Assembly: GCF_009712225.1 (NCBI RefSeq)
Contig: NZ_WASP01000003.1
Location: 62,001 to 126,000 of the forward strand
Direction: 5' to 3'
DNA from: Desulfovibrio sp.
Lineage (GTDB): Bacteria > Desulfobacterota > Desulfovibrionia > Desulfovibrionales > Desulfovibrionaceae
DNA: 64,000 nucleotides
The notes under the pieces were generated by a model. That model made no database searches and had not been told where the DNA came from. It saw nothing but the letters and a program-made list of their open reading frames with translations. Each line of letters begins with the position of its first letter. The stretch's first letter is position 1. The position numbers and the translations under genes are program-made. This document shows, in pieces, positions 26,303 to 34,781 of the stretch.

Positions 26303-27433
26303 TCAGGCCGAAATCACGTCCGCAAAAGTCTGCAACGCGGTACGCGCCTGTTCAAAGCTGCGCATCTGCTGGTCAACCTCAACACTCACCATGGGAATAC
26401 CAGCCGCATCCAGGGCCTTTTTCACCATGGGGAAGTCAAATTCCTCGGGGTCGCAAAACTTGGTCATCAAAAAGACAACGCCCTGCGCGCCATGCTTTTT
26501 GACCATGTCCACAATCATGGGACCGCGCTTTTTGTCGGGGTCGTACAGTACAGAGCAGCCCTCCATGTCGGAGATCTGTCTGGCCAGGGCATTGAAGGGA
26601 TCGGCATCCGCCGGAACATCGGTGCGGTACTGGCGCGACTCTTGCGCCACTTCGTCCGCAACCACGGCAAACCGGTTGTCGGCCAGAACCTGCAGCAAGG
26701 CCTGGCTATCGGCCAGAATGCCTGTTGTGACGACCTTGTGCCCGTCCCAGTCCTTCATGGGCTGCTGGCGGCACAGTTCAATGATTTGCCTGACAGTGGC
26801 GGTGTGCTCACCCTTGTCCATAAAACCGCCGCTCTTGATGACGGCATTGCGCTGCGCGGGCGAAATCAAATGGGGGTACAGCGCCGCCACATCAGAAAAT
26901 TCACGCAGGGCAGCGCGCTGGGCGTTGCAGATATCAATGGCTTTTTGCAGTGAAGCCGCGTCCACCTTATGCCCCGAAATGGCCGACAGTTTTTCGGCGA
27001 TGGTCACGTACTGCTTGCGCATAAACTCGACGCCTGCGGGCAGTTTGCGGTTTTGAGGATGGATAACGGGAATGAATGGGACGTTTTTGACGCCCACCTT
27101 CCAGTTTTGCCCAAGACACTTGAGCGTGTCGCAGAGCACGGGAATCATGGCGCCCGAGAGCTTGTCGAGCTTGCCGTTCAGGCCCATCTCAAGACAGGTC
27201 TGGGCAATGCCGCAGTAAAAGGAAGGAAAATATTTTTTGGCGCTGGAAATTTCCATTTCTGCGCCCCAGACAGCAAAAGGCGTCATACCGGCGGCGATCA
27301 CCAACTCAGCTGGCGAGTATACCGGGAAACACCCAATGGCCTTTTTGCCCTGCGCCACGATTGCGTTCAGTTGCGCAGCCGGATTGGCCGCCACATCAGA
27401 CAGTTTCTGAAGGGTATCGTTGAGCGTGCTCAT
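26303..27433 (-). CDS. 2-hydroxyacyl-CoA dehydratase, beta-type subunit (HgdB family)
   Basis: The 376-residue protein belongs to the HgdB/BadD/FldC family. Conserved cysteines likely to bind a [4Fe-4S] cluster are seen at CFPVYSPAELV (residue 35), FYCGIAQTC (about 73-79) and LCDTLKC (about 100-106). Two such subunits form the dehydratase that removes water from a 2-hydroxyacyl-CoA by a ketyl radical. The start overlaps the alpha-subunit stop (TAATG). The substrate (lactyl-, phenyllactyl-, hydroxyglutaryl-type) is not readable from motifs. Confidence 0.93.
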   Translation of the reverse strand: MSTLNDTLQKLSDVAANPAAQLNAIVAQGKKAIGCFPVYSPAELVIAAGMTPFAVWGAEMEISSAKKYFPSFYCGIAQTCLEMGLNGKLDKLSGAMIPVLCDTLKCLGQNWKVGVKNVPFIPVIHPQNRKLPAGVEFMRKQYVTIAEKLSAISGHKVDAASLQKAIDICNAQRAALREFSDVAALYPHLISPAQRNAVIKSGGFMDKGEHTATVRQIIELCRQQPMKDWDGHKVVTTGILADSQALLQVLADNRFAVVADEVAQESRQYRTDVPADADPFNALARQISDMEGCSVLYDPDKKRGPMIVDMVKKHGAQGVVFLMTKFCDPEEFDFPMVKKALDAAGIPMVSVEVDQQMRSFEQARTALQTFADVISA

Positions 27434-28656
27434 TATGCTTTCGCCTCCTTATTGGCAGCCATCACTTCGCACAAAGCTTCAATGCGGGTCTGGTACTGAG
27501 CTTCTGAGAAGACGCGGGGGTCAGCCTGGTCGCCATCAAAGGTAACGGTGGGGATATGCAGCGTGTCGCGTATGCGGCGCTCCACTTCGGGCATGATGCC
27601 ACTCCAGAGCTTGCAGCTTCTGTTGGTATGAATGATGGCACCGTCGATTTTGTTTTCGCGACCCACGTTGATGCGCATGTCGGCGGCACGCTCGACAGAC
27701 ACGCAGTTGGGCACGTACGAGTAGGCGCGCATCATTTCGGCGGTGTTGTTGTAAAGAACGCCAAAGGCTGTGGCGTACACCGTTGCTGTGACGTTGATGC
27801 CGTGCTCTTTGAGGGGAGCCGATGTGGCACGCAGGTACGGCCAACAGGCGATGCCTTCAAACAGCACGCGATATTTCTGTTCGCCCTTGTAGGTGGAGGC
27901 GCCGGTTTTGACGGCGGCCTCGTATTCGTCAGCAAGCTGCTCAAAGGCCTCGGCAGCCTCAACGGTACCGCGAGCGCATACCGCGACGGCCATGTGGTTG
28001 AACAGGTCAAAGCCATTAAGGGGTGATGGCACGTATCTGGTGAACTCGGCGGCGCGCAACCAGGCCTTGGCCGTACGCTGCGAGACAGCCATTACTTCCT
28101 TGAAGCGCTCTTCAGAGAACGGCTTTCCGGTAATTTCAGAAAGCTGCTGCATGGCATGGTCAAACTGCGCCTTGATGTACTCCACAGAGGCGTCGTCGGT
28201 TTCGTAATCATTCTTGAACGGAATATCGATGAGGATCATGGGGATATTGCGTTCTTTGGCGATATTTTCGTACCACTTTATCATGCAGTTGCAGATATTG
28301 TTGCAGCACAGGACAAAGTCCGGCTGGGGCATATCCATTTCTTCGCAGCTGCCAATGTCTAGAAAGGCCAGACTGGTGCGCGCATAGGCGCAGATGTCGT
28401 TGGAATACCCCAGGCCCTCGGCATGCTCACACATGCGCAAACCGCCACCTTTGGCCGCAATGGCTGCCGCCTGGTTTTCTGGATAGACAACCTTGATGCC
28501 GAGGGTCTGCGGAATTTCCTGCGGGAAATTCGAGGCGCACCACCCCACCATCTCACCACGTTTCTTGGCCTCCCAGGCCTCTTCGTAAGCTTTTGCGGCA
28601 ATGTCGCGCAGTCGTATTTTTGCCGGCACCGGTTCGCCAACATTCTGTTCACTCAT
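27433..28656 (-). CDS. 2-hydroxyacyl-CoA dehydratase, alpha-type subunit (HgdA family)
   Basis: The 407-residue protein has the same fold as its partner, with WCASNFPQEIPQTLG, MCEHAEGLGYSNDICAYAR and CCNNICNCMIKWYENIA providing cluster cysteines. The ATG follows AAGGAG. It lies between the activator gene and the beta subunit, the usual order activator-alpha-beta. Together they catalyse reversible syn-dehydration of a (R)-2-hydroxyacyl-CoA in related enzymes. Confidence 0.93.
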   Translation of the reverse strand: MSEQNVGEPVPAKIRLRDIAAKAYEEAWEAKKRGEMVGWCASNFPQEIPQTLGIKVVYPENQAAAIAAKGGGLRMCEHAEGLGYSNDICAYARTSLAFLDIGSCEEMDMPQPDFVLCCNNICNCMIKWYENIAKERNIPMILIDIPFKNDYETDDASVEYIKAQFDHAMQQLSEITGKPFSEERFKEVMAVSQRTAKAWLRAAEFTRYVPSPLNGFDLFNHMAVAVCARGTVEAAEAFEQLADEYEAAVKTGASTYKGEQKYRVLFEGIACWPYLRATSAPLKEHGINVTATVYATAFGVLYNNTAEMMRAYSYVPNCVSVERAADMRINVGRENKIDGAIIHTNRSCKLWSGIMPEVERRIRDTLHIPTVTFDGDQADPRVFSEAQYQTRIEALCEVMAANKEAKA

Positions 28657-28672
28657 GGGATGTCTCCTTGAG

Positions 28673-29464
28673 CTAAGATTTTTTGGAACAGCTGTCGTAC
28701 GCGTACAGGGCAGCCCCCAAAGCTCCGCACAGCACGGAGAGGGGCGACACCTGGATTGGCGTATTCAGTTCTTCCGAAAGGATGCGCACAACTTCAGAGT
28801 CAGTAGCCACGCCACCGGTCATGGCGACCAGGGGCGTGACGCCAACCCGTTTCACTAATCCTGCGGTTTTGCTTGCGATCGAATGATGGATTCCATCAAT
28901 AATGTCAGGAATTGATACTCCGCTTGCGAGATGCGAAATGACTTCAGATTCTGCAAATACGGTGCATGTTGAGCTTATTTTGACATATTTAGTCGCTTTT
29001 TTTCCAAGTGATGCCATTTCAGACAACTTGACTTCGAGCACTCTGGACATAACATCGAGGAATCTTCCCGTGCCTGCAGCGCATTTGTCATTCATAACAA
29101 AGTTTTCAAGCATACCTTGTTCTGAAATATGCATGGCTTTTACGTCCTGGCCACCTATATCTATAAGCGTACGTACTCCAGAAAACAGACGCACGGCCCC
29201 ACGGGCATGGCAGCTCAGTTCGCTCATCTCTTTGTCCGCCTCTTTGACCGAGTTGCGACCATAGCCAGTGGCACAGACAAAGGAGATGTCGCCAGAGCTT
29301 TTACCGCAGGCCGCCAGAGCTTCGCCCATGGCCCTGCCGGGGCCGCTGGTACCCGCGCCTACGGGGACCACCGCCTTGGAGACGATGGCTTCACCGTTCT
29401 GCAGAATGATGCATTTGGAAGCGGAAGAACCGATGTCTACGCCCATTGTCAAAATAGAATTCAT
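28673..29464 (-). CDS. Activator ATPase of 2-hydroxyacyl-CoA dehydratase (HgdC family)
   Basis: The 263-residue ASKHA-fold protein has GVDIGSSASKCIIL at the phosphate site and DIGGQDVKAM. It has the two cysteines that bind the shared [4Fe-4S] cluster of the homodimer (NDKCAAGTGRFLD and SSTCTVFAESE). It uses ATP to inject one electron into the dehydratase, which needs a strong reductant such as reduced ferredoxin. The ATG at 29464 is chosen because GAGG stands eight bases upstream. Confidence 0.95.
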   Translation of the reverse strand: MNSILTMGVDIGSSASKCIILQNGEAIVSKAVVPVGAGTSGPGRAMGEALAACGKSSGDISFVCATGYGRNSVKEADKEMSELSCHARGAVRLFSGVRTLIDIGGQDVKAMHISEQGMLENFVMNDKCAAGTGRFLDVMSRVLEVKLSEMASLGKKATKYVKISSTCTVFAESEVISHLASGVSIPDIIDGIHHSIASKTAGLVKRVGVTPLVAMTGGVATDSEVVRILSEELNTPIQVSPLSVLCGALGAALYAYDSCSKKS

Positions 29465-29484
29465 GCACAAAACCTCACTTCACC

Positions 29485-30717
29485 TTATTTCCAGGCGCAA
29501 ACTTCCTTATTGGCGATCATTTCGTCGACCTGCTCCTTGGTGTAGCCAAGGCTGCCAAGAATCTTGTAGTTATCGCCGCCCACAAGGGGAGCCTGCTTGT
29601 ATTCCGGGAGGCCCATTTCTTCAAAATCTATGGGGATACGCACGAGAGTACGGTTGTTACCGTTGGGGTATTGCATCTTGTAGAAGGTCTCGATTGCCCA
29701 TGCCTGCTTGTCTTCGAGGATTTCTTCCCAGGTCTGCGCAATAGAGAAAGGAATATCGTGGGCGGTGAATATCTCGGCCCATTCCTTGACGGTTTTGGTC
29801 TGGAAGGCTTCCCACAAAATGTCGTACAACTCGGGTGAACGCTTGTGCTTGGCCACGACTTCCATCTTGGTGTAGCGCTCGTCTTCAGCCAGATCTTCAC
29901 GCCCTATGCACTTCATGAAGGTGGGGTAATAGGCATCATAGACGGGCATACATATCTGGATGAACCGGTCATCCTTGGTCTTGTAGGCCACAATGAAAGG
30001 ACTGATGGTTTCGCGGCGGTCGATGGGGTATACTTGGCCGTAGTCGGAATACTGCGCACCCTGGATCATGATGCCCTGGGTATAGATGGCTGTGTGCAGC
30101 AGGTTGGTGGAGACTTTTTCCCCTTTGCCGGTGCGCTGGGCGTTGATGTAGGCGGCAAGAATGCCTGCGGCCAGCATCATACCGCACTGATGATCGCCCA
30201 GACCGGGAACCACATTCATGGGCACCGTACCCTTTTGGTACAGGGTGCCCAGCATTCCGCCTCGCGCAAAAAAGGCAGTGTAGTCAAAACCGGGCAGATC
30301 TTTGTCCGGACCTTTCTCGCCGTAACCGGTGGCATTGGCGTAGACAAGCTTGGGGAAAACAGTTTTGAGGTCGGCGTATGAGAGCTTGGCGCGTTCGAGC
30401 GCCTGAGGACGCCAATTGGTTACAAAGATGTCGGCCTTCTCCAGAAGTTGAAAGAGAATTTTCCTGCCGCCGGGCGTCTTCATATCCAGGCCTAGGCTCA
30501 GCTTGTTGGCATTTTCAAGATCAAAGGTGGTATTTTCGTTATGGTCGAGAGGGCGCCCCTCGGTGGGAGCGGTCCAGCGCAAGTTATCACCCTTGGCTCC
30601 TTCGATCTTGATGACCTCCGCGCCCATATCGGCCAGCATGCGCGTAGCGGAAGGAACGGCAATAAAGGTTGCCAGCTCCACAATTTTGACCCCTTCCAGC
30701 AGTTTTCTCTCAGACAT
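29485..30717 (-). CDS. Family III CoA-transferase (CaiB/BaiF type)
   Basis: The 410-residue protein begins LEGVKIVELATFIAVPSATR and has the family III pattern with FDYTAFFARGGMLG, whose Asp (near residue 145) is expected to form the acyl-anhydride intermediate. Length matches CaiB (405 aa) and FldA-type transferases. It would load the 2-hydroxyacid with CoA taken from the reduced product, saving ATP. It lies 20 bp upstream of the activator gene. Confidence 0.93.
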   Translation of the reverse strand: MSERKLLEGVKIVELATFIAVPSATRMLADMGAEVIKIEGAKGDNLRWTAPTEGRPLDHNENTTFDLENANKLSLGLDMKTPGGRKILFQLLEKADIFVTNWRPQALERAKLSYADLKTVFPKLVYANATGYGEKGPDKDLPGFDYTAFFARGGMLGTLYQKGTVPMNVVPGLGDHQCGMMLAAGILAAYINAQRTGKGEKVSTNLLHTAIYTQGIMIQGAQYSDYGQVYPIDRRETISPFIVAYKTKDDRFIQICMPVYDAYYPTFMKCIGREDLAEDERYTKMEVVAKHKRSPELYDILWEAFQTKTVKEWAEIFTAHDIPFSIAQTWEEILEDKQAWAIETFYKMQYPNGNNRTLVRIPIDFEEMGLPEYKQAPLVGGDNYKILGSLGYTKEQVDEMIANKEVCAWK

Positions 30718-30783
30718 TGATTTTCTCCTTAATTGCGTTGGCTACAGAAAAGACAATTTACTATTACCTTAAATGCACTATTG

Positions 30784-32397
30784 CTAAGCACATTCAGCAC
30801 TAAGTCTATCTTTTAAATATTGAATATTAATCTTTCCATTATCGTTTAATGGCATTTCATCAATAATCATAAACTTACTTGGAATCTTATAATGAGCAAT
30901 TTTACCATATAATTCATTTTTTAAATCACTTTCTGTTATTGAATGTCCTGCACAAGGAATAACTACTGCAACAACTTCTTCTCCAAGATCTTTTGAAAAT
31001 ACGCCAAATACTTTTACCTGATACACGTATGGAATTTTTTTCAATGCACATTCTATTTCTATTGGACTTATATTTTCACCTCCACGCACAATAATATCTT
31101 TAATTCTATATGAATAATGCCAATCACCATGTATATCTACAAATCCAGCATCGCCAGTATGGTACCAGCAGGTATCATCCATAACCGTTGATACCTGCCC
31201 ATGCAGCCCTAGATACCCCCTCATCACATGAAATCCACGGGTCCACAGCTCGCCGATTTCACCGGGCAGCAGTTCATCACCGGTATCTGGATCGACGACC
31301 TTCATTTCCACACCGGGCAAGGGCACACCGATAGTGGTGCACTTCAGCTCTATATCCGCATCTGGGAATGTTTGAGTGCAACAAGGTGAGGTTTCCGTTT
31401 GACCATAGGCAATGGAAAGACCATCCATGCCAAGCCTGTTTACTATGGCAGCCACAAGCGCTTCACTGCATTGTGAACCTGCAATGATGCCTTTTTTGAG
31501 AACCAGATTATTTGATTCTCCCACAGATACTGCTTCCAATAATCTTCCAAACATTGTTGGAACGCCGTGCAGAACAGTACATTTATACTCTTCACAATAT
31601 TTTATGACGTCAGAGACCCTGTATCGTTCAAGTATTACCAGCGGAACACCGCAAGCAATGCTGCCAATAAGACACGTCGAAAGACCAAAACAGTGAAATA
31701 GCGGTACCGCCATGCAGCACAAATCTCTTGCGGCATCCAGCCCGAGACGCTGGATGGAGAAAAAAGCATTATTGACCAAGTTGTCGTGCGTGAGCATTAC
31801 GCCCTTGGGGCGGCAGGTACTGCCAGAGGTAAACAGGATGCTCGCAACATGGTGCGGCTGGACGGTTGCGCGGATGCTGGCATAAAAATCGGCGGAAAGG
31901 CTTACGCCGAGCTCAGCCAGGTCAGCAGCCCGCACGGAGGAGGCAATGGCACTGCCGCCGAGGTTGACCGAAAACTTGAGCGTTGATGGTTCTGTGGCGT
32001 CTGCACAATCTACAAACAGCTCATTGACCACTGTCGCGTAATCCACATCGCGGTAGCCGTCCGCATAGCAGATGCAAGCGCATCGGGTGCGGAGGACAAT
32101 GTCTGCAATCTCCGGCCGGGTCAGATGAATACTGACCGGCACAAACACCGCGCCAATCTTGATAGCTGCAAGGCCACAGACAATCAGCGAGACCGAATTG
32201 CACGACCACCCCACAACGGTATCGCCTGCACGCAGCCCTTTGACCCACAACCCCTTGGCATAGGCATCGGTCAACGCGTCAAGCTCCCTCCAGGACAACC
32301 GCTCGCCGGTGCTCGCCTGAATTAGGGCGTCAGTTTCCGGCCAAATTTCAGCGGCATAGCTGAGAAAGTCGCCAATGGTTAAAGCAAAAGGCCTCAT
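30784..32397 (-). CDS. AMP-forming acyl-CoA ligase (CaiC/FadK-like)
   Basis: The 537-residue protein has ANL-superfamily motifs: ILFTSGSTCRPKGVMLTHDN (P-loop), AYGQTETSPC, and GELWTRGFHVMRGYLG with YHTGDAGFVD. The C-terminal lid includes KDIIVRGGENISPIEIE and GKINIQYLKDRL with the catalytic Lys. The ATG at 32397 follows AAGGGG; the frame opens 46 codons upstream, inside an operator-bearing AT-rich stretch. Codon GC content drops sharply in the last 360 bp. It probably primes the pathway with a first acyl-CoA. Confidence 0.93.
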   Translation of the reverse strand: MRPFALTIGDFLSYAAEIWPETDALIQASTGERLSWRELDALTDAYAKGLWVKGLRAGDTVVGWSCNSVSLIVCGLAAIKIGAVFVPVSIHLTRPEIADIVLRTRCACICYADGYRDVDYATVVNELFVDCADATEPSTLKFSVNLGGSAIASSVRAADLAELGVSLSADFYASIRATVQPHHVASILFTSGSTCRPKGVMLTHDNLVNNAFFSIQRLGLDAARDLCCMAVPLFHCFGLSTCLIGSIACGVPLVILERYRVSDVIKYCEEYKCTVLHGVPTMFGRLLEAVSVGESNNLVLKKGIIAGSQCSEALVAAIVNRLGMDGLSIAYGQTETSPCCTQTFPDADIELKCTTIGVPLPGVEMKVVDPDTGDELLPGEIGELWTRGFHVMRGYLGLHGQVSTVMDDTCWYHTGDAGFVDIHGDWHYSYRIKDIIVRGGENISPIEIECALKKIPYVYQVKVFGVFSKDLGEEVVAVVIPCAGHSITESDLKNELYGKIAHYKIPSKFMIIDEMPLNDNGKINIQYLKDRLSAECA

Positions 32398-32476
32398 ACT
32401 TACCCCTTGATCAAATTCAGCATTCATAAATCGCGGCAGACCACGAACCGATAAAAAGCATTCATTTAAAATACAT

Positions 32477-32488
32477 ATTGTCGACAAT
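32477..32488. promoter_or_regulatory. Operator-like palindrome ATTGTCGACAAT, copy 1
   Basis: Perfect 12-bp palindrome 80 bp upstream of the ligase start. It fits the TNGTNNACNA pattern of FCD-type GntR regulators. Confidence 0.65.
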
Positions 32489-32780
32489 GAAAATTCAATA
32501 TCTACGAAAAAAATATTATCTCTACCCACTGACATTAAAATAGATAAAAAATAATCAAATATTATTATAAATAAATATGAAATATATAAAAGTAAAAAAA
32601 TAAATAATTTCTAAAAACAATTTAATATTACATATGTCCTACTACAACTTACCATAATAACACCAATTGCAAAATAAAATTCAAATATTAACTTGACAAA
32701 TATTTTTTTATTAAAGTTATTTTATCATTTATTTTTCAAAATAAATTAATTTTAAATCACTACAGCAAGCATATACATTG

Positions 32781-32791
32781 ATGTCGACAAT
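32781..32791. promoter_or_regulatory. Operator-like palindrome TGTCGACA, copy 2
   Basis: The 8-bp core is perfect. It is followed by the same AATGAAAATTCA stretch as copy 1, which argues against chance. Confidence 0.62.
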
Positions 32792-33005
32792 GAAAATTCA
32801 TTCTCTGTCTCAAAGTCAATAAATAATTTGGCATTTCGTAAATGAAATTTTTCCCTTACATGAAAACTTAATTAAACAAGAATATTATAAACTATTTCTG
32901 ACCACACACCCATAACGACTACTTGCCACCCTGACTGCTACCTCGTGTTTTTTCGACTAGCCCCCTTTTAATTTGCTGTCAACAAGCCAATTTTAAAAAA
33001 TTTAA

Positions 33006-33019
33006 AATTGTCGACAATT
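33006..33019. promoter_or_regulatory. Operator-like palindrome AATTGTCGACAATT, copy 3
   Basis: Perfect 14-bp palindrome on the side of the divergent MFS gene, about 400 bp before its start codon. Confidence 0.65.
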
Positions 33020-33417
33020 GCGATTTTTTTTGCACATCTTATTCTATACCCCTATTTGAGATAAAAATCACAAATAAGCCATAAAAAACTCATATTCTAA
33101 TTTTTTTTGGTTAAAATACATTTAAAAAACATTGTATATTTGTTTTTAAAAAAAAATTGTCACGTGTGAACGATGTTACTATTGCAATTAGTTCTATTTT
33201 AAATTGTATACAATGCAATAAATTAATTTTTACATTATGTGTTTTACATTTACTGCGGACATTTTTTTAAAAATTAGCATTTTTTTAAAAAAATATTATT
33301 TCTTTACTTTTTAAAAACACGATGAGAATTCTCATTTTATCAGAGCATGAAAAAGTTCGTTCCTCAAACGTACTGAAACTGTTTTTGAGGCTGAGAAAAC
33401 AACTGGTGAGGTGGGAG

Positions 33418-34710
33418 ATGGCTCAAGCTATCGACGCAGTTCATGCTCCAAGCAAAATCCGATGGCTTTTGCTTGGAATCGTCTTCATGTCATGCCTTAT
33501 TGCGTATCTGGACCGGGTTAACCTCTCGGTCTGCGCTACGTTCATCATGGAGGATATGAAATTTGACCGAGTTCAGCTCGGGTATGCAATGTCGGCTTTT
33601 TTTGCCGCCTATGCCCTGACCCAAATTCCTGGCGGCATTTTGGCCGAACGGTGGGGTATACGGAAAAATGGCGCATTCGCAATGTTTTGGTGGTCGTTGT
33701 TTACATTTTTGACCCCCCACGCATGGGGTTTTGCAAGCTTTGTTGTAGTGCGGTTTCTCTTTGGCCTTGGCGAAGGCCCGCTGTACCCAAACAACGGCTT
33801 CTTCTTTGCCAAGTGGTTCAGTTCCAAAGAAAAAGCCATTGCAAACTCGTGGATGAGTGCAGGCACACTGCTTGGACCCGCCCTGGGCCCGCCGCTGACA
33901 GTATTTTTGGTAACGCACACCAGTTGGCACTGGGCCTTCTATGTATTTGGCCTTGCAGGTTTTATCGCCACGGCGCTGTGGTGGATCTACGCTAGAGACA
34001 CCCCAGCCGAGCACCCAAAAATCAATGATGCGGAACTGCTGCTCATTACTGAACAGACCAACATTCAGGATGCAGTTTCCGAGGCAACCAAAAAAATCAA
34101 AACCCCCTGGGGCAAGTTTCTTAAAAACCATCGGTTCTGGGCCATAGGCTTTCAGTATATGGCCAACAACTACATAACCTTCTTGTTTATGTCGTGGGTG
34201 CCGCTGTATCTGCAGCAATCACGGGGCGTGAGCTTTACGCAGATGGGCGCACTTGCCGGTTTGCCGTTTTTGGCGGCGGCAATCAGCACGGTTCTCACCT
34301 CCATACTGAGTGACAAACTTGTGCGGATGGGCAAATCCAAGATGCTTACCCGCTCTGCCTTTGGCTTTTTTGGCATGAGCGGCTGCGCTGTGTTTCTCTA
34401 CTTTGCAACCCAGGTCGACACCGTTGCCCAAAACATCATTCTGCTTTCCTTAAGCTACGGGTTCCTTGGCTTTAACCTTACCGCAGCTTGGGCTGCCTGC
34501 CAGGACATTGGCGGAAAGTACGGCGGCACGGTCGCTACCTGGATGAACTTTTGGGGAACCATTGCCGGCGTGGCTGCTCCGGTTTTGACCGCTCTTTTTG
34601 TTGATTGGGTTGGCTGGGAAAATGCCTTCGTCATCAGCACCGCTATCGTCGGTTCTGGTGCACTGACCTGGCTGGTTATCAATCCTGACAAAAAGCTGGT
34701 CGAAGATTAG
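33418..34710 (+). CDS. MFS transporter, ACS (anion:cation symporter) family
   Basis: The 430-residue protein has twelve hydrophobic segments and the ACS hallmarks LDRVNLSVCA after TM1 and AERWGIRK between TM2 and TM3, with FGLGEGPLYPNNGFFFAKWF. ACS carriers import organic anions such as hexuronates, galactonate, tartrate or lactate-like acids with protons. The ATG at 33418 follows GAGGTGGG; the frame opens at 33322 without such a site. It is the first gene of the divergent unit and likely imports the racemase substrate. Confidence 0.9.
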   Translation: MAQAIDAVHAPSKIRWLLLGIVFMSCLIAYLDRVNLSVCATFIMEDMKFDRVQLGYAMSAFFAAYALTQIPGGILAERWGIRKNGAFAMFWWSLFTFLTPHAWGFASFVVVRFLFGLGEGPLYPNNGFFFAKWFSSKEKAIANSWMSAGTLLGPALGPPLTVFLVTHTSWHWAFYVFGLAGFIATALWWIYARDTPAEHPKINDAELLLITEQTNIQDAVSEATKKIKTPWGKFLKNHRFWAIGFQYMANNYITFLFMSWVPLYLQQSRGVSFTQMGALAGLPFLAAAISTVLTSILSDKLVRMGKSKMLTRSAFGFFGMSGCAVFLYFATQVDTVAQNIILLSLSYGFLGFNLTAAWAACQDIGGKYGGTVATWMNFWGTIAGVAAPVLTALFVDWVGWENAFVISTAIVGSGALTWLVINPDKKLVED

Positions 34711-34718
34711 AAAAACCG

Positions 34719-34753
34719 AGCCGGGCAGGCCATTTATGACCTGCCCGGCTTTA
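34719..34753 (+). terminator. Hairpin between the MFS gene and larA
   Basis: The stem AGCCGGGCAGG/CCTGCCCGGCT (11 bp, 10-nt loop) is followed by only two T before A-rich sequence. It may reduce rather than stop read-through into larA. Confidence 0.6.
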
Positions 34754-34781
34754 AAACACTACGCTAGAAGGATGACCGCAT

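Larger units (their letters stand above)
32398..33417. promoter_or_regulatory. AT-rich divergent control region with three operator-like palindromes
   Basis: This 1-kb gap between the leftward ligase operon and the rightward MFS-larA genes is extremely AT-rich and has no supported gene. It holds the boxes at 32477, 32781 and 33006. The 19-bp string tgtcgacaatgaaaattca occurs twice in direct orientation (32479-32497 and 32782-32800). Promoters for both directions must lie here. Confidence 0.75.

Noticed and set aside
30784-32535. Longer start of the acyl-CoA ligase at 32535
   Set aside because: The upstream extension is AT-rich, contains an operator-like palindrome and has no ribosome-binding site; the ATG at 32397 has AAGGGG.
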